Below are positions 57,346-64,000 of a stretch of 64,000 nt of DNA, piece after piece; position 1 is the first letter of the stretch; every line of letters begins with the position of its first letter. This DNA is from Antilocapra americana (Eukaryota > Chordata > Mammalia > Artiodactyla > Antilocapridae): assembly GCA_007570785.1 (NCBI GenBank), contig ML662442.1, positions 63,203,392 to 63,267,391 of the forward strand, in the 5' to 3' direction. Position numbers and translations under genes: made by a program. The notes beneath the pieces were generated by a model. That model did not search any database. It saw only the letters and a list, made by a program, of their open reading frames with translations, and had not been told where the DNA came from.

Positions 57346-60029
57346 TTCTAGAGCACTATATTTCCTGCTTCCCTAACTGCCAACTCCCCTGAGTACCTGG
57401 TGCTGCAGAACCCATGTGACCCAAGCAGCAAAACCAACTCCACATCTGGCCCTCACTGGGGCAGACTCAAGTCCTCCAGGGCAGCCTCAGAAGCAAACCC
57501 CAATGGACGACCCACATGCAGAGGTGGAAGTGAAACCACAATTGAAACCCAAGGGCAGTGTGGCCAAGGAAGAAGACCCAAAACCTTCCCACTAGTTGTA
57601 CAAGTTTCAGATTAAATCCACACGATCAACTAGGCAGACTCTGTATCTACGGAATATATAAAAGAACTTTGAGAGCTCCCACAAAACAAAATGCACTAGT
57701 TCTGATAGTTGTGGACATTGGAGGTAAGGATACACAAGAGTAGGACAAATTAGAATCTGAGCTTCATCCACAACAGGTCCAGGAACCTGTTGGAGAGCAT
57801 CCTACGGAGGTGAGGTGAACTGTGACGCCCAGCGAGGGAAAGCACTCTGACAGCAGTGACTCAAGAAAGAACATTTATTATTATTATGTTTTGACTTGTT
57901 CTGTAGACTCTTCTGGATTTTTTAAAAATTTTTTTTCCTTTTTCCCCCTTTGCCCTCTGCTCTGTTGTAGTTGTTGATTTTATTGGCACCATGAAATCTA
58001 ATTAAGCTCTTGAGTTTGTTTTTTTTCTCAGTCACATTTTTTATTGTTGTTATAAACCTCTGCTTCTATGTTGGGCTTTTGCAGTTCTATGGAGTTTTCC
58101 TTTTTTTCTCTCTTTTTTTAATTTGAATTTTTAATTTTTTAAGCCTATTATTATTTTTTCTACATTTATTCCTTTGTTTGCTTTTCCTACTGTTCTTTTC
58201 CCCTTGCAATTAATCTTCAATGTATATAAATCTTCTTCATCTACTTTTATTTAACTTTGCTTATCTATTCTTTCTTTATTTCTTTCCTTTCTCAACATAT
58301 TTGTTAGTTTTGTTTTCATTGCTTTATTCCCCACTTGGCACCTTCCTTTATTTTTGTTTTCCCAGTTTGTGCTTTGGTTAATGTTGTTCTAAACTGGTAG
58401 ATATAATTTTTGATTTCCTTTGTTTGCTGGGTCAATCTATTTTACTTTATTGGACTGTTTTGATTTTGCTTATTTTACAGTCATCAAGACAGTATGGTAC
58501 TGGCACAAAAACAGAAATATAGAGCAATGGAACAAGATAGAAAGACCAGAAATAAACCCATGCACCTAGGAGTACCTTATTTTTGACAAAGGAGGCAAGA
58601 ATATACAATGGGGCAAAAAGTCTCTTCAATAAATGGTGCTAGGAAAACTGGACAGCTACATGTAAAAGAATGAAATTAGAACACTTCCTAACACCATACA
58701 TAAAGATAAACTCAAAATGGATAAAACTCTAAATGTAAGACCAGAAACTAAAACTCTTAGAGGAAAACATAGGTAGAACACTGGATGACATAAATCAAAA
58801 AGATCCTCTATGACCCACCTCCTAGAGTAATGGAAATAGAAACAAAGTAAACAAATGGGACCTGATTAAACTTAAAAGCTTTTGCACAGGAAAAGAAACA
58901 ATAAGCAAAGTGAAAAGACAACCCTCAGGATGGGAGAAAATAATGGCAAATGAAACAACTGACAAAGAATTAATCTCCAAAATATATAAGCAGCTCATAC
59001 GACTCAATACCAGAAAAATAAACAACCCAATCAAAAAGTGGAAAAAGGACCTAAACAGACATTTTTCCAAAGAAGATATATAGATGGCTAAGAAACACAT
59101 GAAAAGATGCTCAACATTGCTCAATATTTAAAAAATGCAAACCAAAACTGCAATGAGATATCACCTCACACCAGTGAGAATGGCCATCATCAAAAAGTCT
59201 ACAAACAATAAATGCTGGAGAGGGTGTGGAGAAAAGGGAACACTCTTGCATTGTTTGTGGCAATGTAAATTGATACAGCCACTATGAAATATGGTATGGA
59301 GATTCCTTAAAAAGCTAGGAATAAAATCACCATATGACCCAGCAATTCCACTCCTAGGCATATACTCTGAGAAAACCGAAATTGAAAAAGACATATGTAT
59401 CCCATTGTTCATTGCAGCACTGTTTATAATAGCTGGAACATGGAAGCAACCTAGATGTCCATCTACAGATGAATGGATCAAGAAGTTTTGGTACATATAC
59501 AAAATGGAATATTACACAGCCATAAAAATGAATGCATTTAAGTCAGTTCAAATGAGGCGGATGAAACTAGAACCTATTATACAGAGTGAAGTAAGTCAGA
59601 AAGAGACAGATAAATATTGTATTCTAATGCATACACACGGAATCAAGAAAAATGGTACTGAAGAATTTATTTACAGGGCAGCAGTGAAGAAACAGATATA
59701 GAGGATAGACTTATGGACATGGGGAGAGGGGAGGAGAGGGCGAGATGTATGGAAAGAGTAACGTGGAAACTTACATTACCATGTGTAAAATAGAGAGCCA
59801 ATGGGAATTTGCTGTATGGCTCAGGAAACTCAAACAAGGGCTCTGTATCAACCTAGAGGGTGGGATGGGGAGGGAGATGGGAGGGAGGTTCAAAAGGGAG
59901 TGGGTATATGTGTGCCTATGGCTGATTCATGTTGCAGTTTGACAGAAAACAACAAAATTCTGTAAAGCAATTATCCTTCAATTAAAAAATAAATTAATTA
60001 ATAACAGCAACAAAAACCTAAGACAATCA

Positions 60030-60155
60030 GGGAATTCCCTGGTAGTCCAGTGGTGAGGACTCTTTCACTGTTGAGGCCCAAAGTTTAATCTCTGATTGGG
60101 GAAATATGATCCTGCAAGCCTCACAATTTGGCCAGAGAAACAAACAAACAAATAA
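60030..60155 (+). mobile_element. CHR-1-like cetartiodactyl SINE
   Basis: GGGAATTCCCTGGTAGTCCA, AGTGGTGAGGACTCTTTCAC, GATCCTGCAAGCCTCACAAT and a tail of AAACAAACAAACAAATAAAA. Bounded by CCTAAGACAATCAG (60018) and CCTAAGGCAATCAACAG (60160), its probable target-site duplication. Confidence 0.85.
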
Positions 60156-60189
60156 AAACCCCTAAGGCAATCAACAGGGGGCAATCAAT

Positions 60190-60800
60190 TTTTCTTTCTC
60201 AAAAAATTAGTTGAGAGGACACCTGGCTGAACTACACTTGAATCAACAAGTTGACATACTGTCACCTGACCAGAATGTGAACAGATGTTACCTGTAAAAG
60301 ATGGGAAAAATTAGAACTTTTACAACTATATTAGGAAAGTGTCAAGTAGATCCACTATCTGTGAACATAAGATGATTAGCAAGCCATAGAACAAGTGAAC
60401 AAATTTCTAGAGAAAAATGTAACATACCAGCAGACCAAAAAGAAATTCCTACAACCTTATATAAATTTAGTTAGAAGATAAAAGTCTTTCTACAAAGAAA
60501 ATACCGAGTCCTGAAGGTTTCACAGTCAAATTCTGCTAAACTTTCAAAACAGAGTGTGTACCAAATTTACATAAATTCTTCCAAGAAAAGAATTCTATGA
60601 AGTATTCCAATCCATTCTACGAAGCCCTCTATGAAGCCTCTGTTTATGACACTGACTCCTAAACATGGAAGAACTGTATGAGAAAAGATAAGCATAGGTC
60701 AATCTCATTCCTGGACAGAGTTGCACATATTAGGAACAAGGAAAAACTAACTTGGATGTACCCTAGAAATGCAACAAGTGTTTGACATGAGTAACTGGTC
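60190..60800 (+). mobile_element. Ancient L1 ORF2 fragment
   Basis: Decayed sense L1 ORF2 text: GAACAAATTTCTAGAGAAAA, AATACCGAGTCCTGAAGGTT, ATTCTGCTAAACTTTCAAAA, CATAGGTCAATCTCATTCC. Many stops. Confidence 0.7.
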
Positions 60801-60854
60801 ACGCTTCCTGCTGACTAGGGTGTATTCTGGAGAGTGTCATTTAGCCCTCTGATT

Positions 60855-61170
60855 CCTCCAAGGTAGTCGTCCGCTCTAGAAGTCACCGGCCACACGTGCC
60901 TATAGAGTGCTAGAACTGGGGCTAGACCAAATTAATACACGTGCTGGAAACACTGGATTTCAAAGACTTAGTATGCAAAAAAGGAATGTAAAACATCTCA
61001 TTAACAAATTTTCATAATGATTACATGCTGAAATGATCATATTGGGTTAGTTAAAATATAGTTTAATATTATAATTCTACCCGCTTTGTTTCACTTTCCG
61101 TGAATGTGACTACTAGAAAATGTTACATGATATCTTTGGTGCATATTATATTACTATTGGAGAATGCTAT
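60855..61170 (+). mobile_element. MER5-type (hAT-Charlie) DNA transposon
   Basis: GTCACCGGCCACACGTGCCT, GGATTTCAAAGACTTAGTAT, GAATGTAAAACATCTCATTA, AATGATTACATGCTGAAATG, ATTGGGTTAGTTAAAATATA and GACTACTAGAAAATGTTACA follow the family consensus over almost its full length. Confidence 0.75.
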
Positions 61171-61785
61171 GTTAGATGGTAGGGTTTTCTTCATAACAAA
61201 TTCCAATCAGCCCTGTTTTTACTTCTATTGTCATCAAATTGACTTTGAAAATGATGCTTCCTTGTGTAACTTGAGCAGTTTTTTCCTTAACGTACAGTCA
61301 TGTGTCTTAGTCAGCAGGGAAAGGGCTTTGACTTTGCCCCATGTTTCCAAGTGCACAGCTAATTTGTAAACCTTCACAGTATTAGTAAATGTGCCACCTG
61401 CTGATGGCAGTAATTGCATTATATCCAGAATGCAATTAACTGTCAACGTTTTTCTTCAACTTTTGCTATCTTGTTCAGTTTTGCACCGTGAGAGAAGCAA
61501 CTGTGAAAAAGGCTATAAAAATGAGTAGAATATTATACAATAAATTATCATGTGTCATTGTTCAGTAAGAAGCAAACAGTAAATGCCCTAAAAGAAATTC
61601 AAAGGAACCTAGTAGATGTCCTTAGCATTTGACTATCCAAGCAGTTTTTTCATGGCTTTCAAATCCATTTGATTTCTAAGCCAAAGAAAGCTAACACACA
61701 GAATTACTTCATGACTTTCAAAGTCATGGGGTACATATGTTCTCAAATAAGTAGAAAAGTAAAATGTTTTAAGAGAAATGAACTA

Positions 61786-62120
61786 CAGTAGCCCCCTCCT
61801 TATCTGCAGGGGATACGTTCAAAGAACCCCACGGGAAGCCTGAAACTGCAGACGGTATTGAACCCTACCTACAGACTGTTTTTCCCTTAACATAGACCTA
61901 TGATAAAATTTAATTTATAAATAAGGCACGGCTAGTAACTAACAGCAATAACTAAGAATAAAATAGAAAAATTATGACAATATACTGTAATAAAGTTTAT
62001 GTGAAGGTGGTCTTTCTCCTTCAATTTACAACTTATGAATTGCTTATTTCTAGAATTTTCCATTTAATATTTTCAGAACACAGTCCACCATGGACAAGTG
62101 AAATCTCAGATAACTCAGAC
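61786..62120 (+). mobile_element. Tigger-type DNA transposon, internally deleted
   Basis: CAGTAGCCCCCTCCTTATCT, GAAGCCTGAAACTGCAGACG, ACCTATGATAAAATTTAATT, then a jump at about 62035 to GAATTTTCCATTTAATATTT and the right end GTGAAATCTCAGATAACTC. Same family as the copy at 10095. Confidence 0.8.
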
Positions 62121-62165
62121 AATGAAATTGTATAAGTATAGTGCTAGTAATTTAACACCTGGCAG

Positions 62166-62188
62166 TTAGTTAGCTAGCTAGCTAGCTT
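62166..62188. repeat. (GCTA)n microsatellite
   Basis: Short tetranucleotide run TAGTTAGCTAGCTAGCTAGC. Adjacent to the Tigger-type element. Confidence 0.85.
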
Positions 62189-62439
62189 GTTTATCTATTT
62201 AACTAATGTTTGGAGGACTTTGTATGCAAGGACACCACAATCATTTATTAAATCCTTGTGTCCTAGATACAGCATAAGTTTTTTAAAAAGCACAAATTAA
62301 CCTCTCTATAGAAACTTCTGTGACATTCCCAGTATATTTTGATATTGCAAATCAGAATTGGGCGAAATATTAGTTTTGAATTTTTCATAGAACTCCATCA
62401 CTCGATGAAGCTTTTCAGGAGCAGAAGAATCACTGAGAT

Positions 62440-62910
62440 GTGGATCTAAAGCCTGACACGCCGAGCTTGGAGCTGCTGGTTATTATTCAGGATAGGCAAG
62501 ATGCTGCTGCTGCTGTACCTAATAACCCCCAGATATTAGAGCAACAGAAGTTTATCTCTCTTGGGACAGACCCATCTCTTCATCCTCCTCAACCAAAAAA
62601 TCTGGCTTTACCATCTAGAAAGTCAGTCACCACTGCCAAAAAGAGGGAGAAGATGGAGCACTGCATACTGGATCTTCAACACCCTTGACACTCCTCACAT
62701 TTCAGTGGTCAGAGTCAGTCTCCTGGCCACATCTCACTTCAAGGGAGTGGAGAAGTACAGTCCTGCTGGTTGTCCAGGGGAGCCAAGCTGAGTTACTTGG
62801 TGAGCAGAAATCATATCCACACTCATCTACCTCTGGGTTTCTTATTATATGACACCACAGCTCTCCTTTTAGCCAATTTCAGACAGTGTTGTCTGTTATC
62901 TATGGCCAAA
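62440..62910 (+). other. Unassigned segment with an 82-residue plus-strand open frame
   Basis: The plus frame 62440-62688 includes QILEQQKFISLGTDPSLHP and VTTAKKREKMEHCILDLQHP. I do not recognise it. It lies next to L1-derived sequence and could be part of an old L1 5' region, an unknown repeat or a processed pseudogene. Nothing supports active coding. Confidence 0.35.
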
Positions 62911-62919
62911 ACCATAATA

Positions 62920-64000
62920 ACAATGCTAGAACACTCAAATTTCAAACCAGAAAAAATTCCCCTAAATAAATTCTATATCCAGCAAAACATCCTTCAGATA
63001 TGAAGGAGAGATTTAAGACATTCTCAGATAAATACAGTGAGAGACTTGGTCACTAGCAGATCTGCCCTACCACAAATTCTAAAAGTGGTCTTTCAAGCTC
63101 AAATGAAAGAACATGAACTGTAACTCAAACCAACATGAAAAAATACAGGACTGGTAAAGATCATGACATAGGTAAATATAAAAGACAGTTTGAATCCATT
63201 TTCTGGTTGTAACTCTCCCATCTTGTTTTAAAAACAATTGCATGAAGCAATAGCTATAAATTCTGTGTTGAGGGACTTACAATGTATAAAATTTAACTAA
63301 GAGCACAAAAGGGAAGAAGGGTATTGTTATACAGGGGCAAAGTTTTTATATGCTAGTACAATTAAAAGGGTATGAATCCAAACTAGATTATTATAAATCA
63401 AGGTATTAGTTGTAATCTCCAGGGCAACCACTAAGGAGATAACTAAAAATGTTTATTTACTAAGAGAAACAAAAAAAGGGAATTACATTAATATACTAGA
63501 AAATACCTACTTTAACACAATGGAAGGCAGTAATTAAGGGATAAGGGATAATATAAGAGGAGATGACATATATTAATAGAAAACAAATAGCAGACATAAT
63601 TCCTACCTTATCAGTAATCATATTAGGTAACTGACAGATGGATCTAAAAAAAGTATCCAACTATATACAGTCTACTAGAGACACACTTTAGATTCAAAGT
63701 CATAAGTAAGTTGAAGGTAAAAAGATGGGAAAAGATATATTATGCTAGCAGTAACCAAAAGAGAGATAGAATAGCTATACTAATATGAGACAAAATAAAC
63801 AACACAAAAATTGTTCCTAGAGACAAAGGAGGATATTTTATAATGGGAAGAGGGCCAATCCGTTAAGAAGATATAACAATTATCAGCTTATACACACTTA
63901 ACAACAGCCCAAATATCATGTGTCAAAAACTGACAGAAGGAAGCAAGAGACAATAATAGTAGTTGGGGATTTTAATGTCACTTTCAATAATGAATAGAAC
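62920..64000 (+). mobile_element. Ancient L1: ORF1 end and ORF2 endonuclease region, runs off the window
   Basis: 62950-63120 resembles the ORF1 C-terminus (around ACATTCTCAGATAAATACAG and CACTAGCAGATCTGCCCTAC). 63650-64000 resembles the ORF2 endonuclease: AGAGACACACTTTAGATTCA, AACAATTATCAGCTTATACA, then GTAGTTGGGGATTTTAATG, where the conserved GDFN motif is coded. Frames are broken by stops, so it is not active. The 3' part lies beyond 64000. Confidence 0.75.

Larger units (their letters stand above)
55684..60010 (+). mobile_element. Ruminant L1, end to end but internally deleted
   Basis: The 5' end is the L1 start (GCGGAACAAGATGTCAGAGG). 5' UTR continues at 56236-56592 (GCAGCAGCTGGGAGCTGGAG) and 57346-58480, interrupted by a solo LTR and an antisense BovB. 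At about 58480 it jumps to late ORF2 (AAGACAGTATGGTACTGGCA), followed by the 3' UTR and A-rich tail at 59980-60010. ORF1 and about the first two-thirds of ORF2 are absent. The remaining ORF2 frame has many stops. A short repeat, CTAAGGCA-like, at 55674 and 60019 looks like its target-site duplication. Confidence 0.85.
49136..64000 (-). other. SAMD3: SAMD3 gene body, 3' portion (5' part outside window)
   Basis: Four minus-strand exons (201, 172, 83 and 285 nt) join in frame and give the C-terminal 246 residues of SAMD3, about 520 residues in human. The preceding human segment (ending in the KLVQIK region) was not found in 55083-64000, so the next exon is beyond the window. SAMD3 has an N-terminal SAM domain and a large conserved C-terminal region of unknown function; only the latter is encoded here. 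It is convergent with L3MBTL3, as in human. Confidence 0.93.
55083..64000 (-). other. SAMD3: SAMD3 intron, at least 8.9 kb, running off the window
   Basis: Composite L1 (55684-60010), CHR-1-like SINE (60030), old L1 ORF2 (60190), MER5-type DNA transposon (60855), Tigger-type DNA transposon (61786) and an older L1 to the edge (62920). 61171-61785 and 62440-62910 are unassigned. Confidence 0.75.

Noticed and set aside
59291..59701. 136-residue plus-strand open frame
   Set aside because: It lies in late L1 ORF2 and 3' UTR text in a frame that is not the ORF2 frame throughout; it is retrotransposon debris.
61234..61446. Possible SAMD3 exon on the minus strand
   Set aside because: The translation does not match the expected upstream SAMD3 segment and no good splice sites bound it.
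62168..62190. Functional motif in the GCTA run
   Set aside because: Too short and simple; an ordinary microsatellite.
1..64000. CRISPR arrays, operons, riboswitches, phage or plasmid features
   Set aside because: The window is vertebrate nuclear DNA with spliced genes and SINE/LINE repeats; no regularly spaced repeats or prokaryotic gene clusters exist.

Overview
This window is mammalian nuclear DNA from a pecoran ruminant, most likely a bovid such as cattle, sheep or goat. The evidence is the repeat content: Bov-tA and BOV-A2 tRNA-derived SINEs, the RTE element BovB, ruminant L1 with its typical 5' and 3' untranslated regions, and a solo LTR of ERVK type. Older mammal-wide repeats (MIR, L2, Tigger, MER5, ancient L1) lie beneath them. 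There is no bacterial-type gene organisation. Species cannot be fixed from the sequence alone.

Two protein-coding genes are present, both incomplete and arranged tail to tail. The plus strand carries the 3' part of L3MBTL3, an MBT-domain histone-methyl-lysine reader. Nine coding exons lie between 551 and 43693, followed by a long 3' UTR to about 45380. They encode the end of MBT repeat 2, MBT repeat 3, a C2HC zinc finger, a linker and the C-terminal SAM domain, about 339 residues. All splice phases join correctly and every junction has AG/GT ends. The minus strand carries the last four coding exons of SAMD3 (55082 down to 49320, 246 residues plus stop), with a likely poly(A) signal at 49141-49136. 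The upstream SAMD3 exons lie beyond position 64000. The L3MBTL3-SAMD3 convergent order matches the human 6q23 region.

Layout: 1-550 is L3MBTL3 intron; 551-43693 is coding exons separated by introns of up to 11.6 kb full of SINEs, L1, L2, MIR and BovB; 43694-45380 is 3' UTR with a G-rich cluster; 45381-49135 is intergenic and repeat-rich, with a nested pair of L1 3' ends; 49136-55082 is the SAMD3 3' end; 55083-64000 is a SAMD3 intron dominated by a composite L1. That L1 runs end to end (55684-60010) but lacks ORF1 and most of ORF2, and carries a solo LTR and an antisense BovB fragment inside it. A decayed older L1 reaching the endonuclease region fills the right edge.

I found no convincing novel biological system. 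The observations most worth checking are an unassigned exon-like open segment on the minus strand at 62302-62432, inverted BovB copies flanking a SAMD3 exon, the composite L1, a 145-bp tandem duplication in an L3MBTL3 intron, and a G-quadruplex-capable cluster in the L3MBTL3 3' UTR. Repeat family names are from memory of consensus sequences and were not checked by a masking run; repeat boundaries are approximate.
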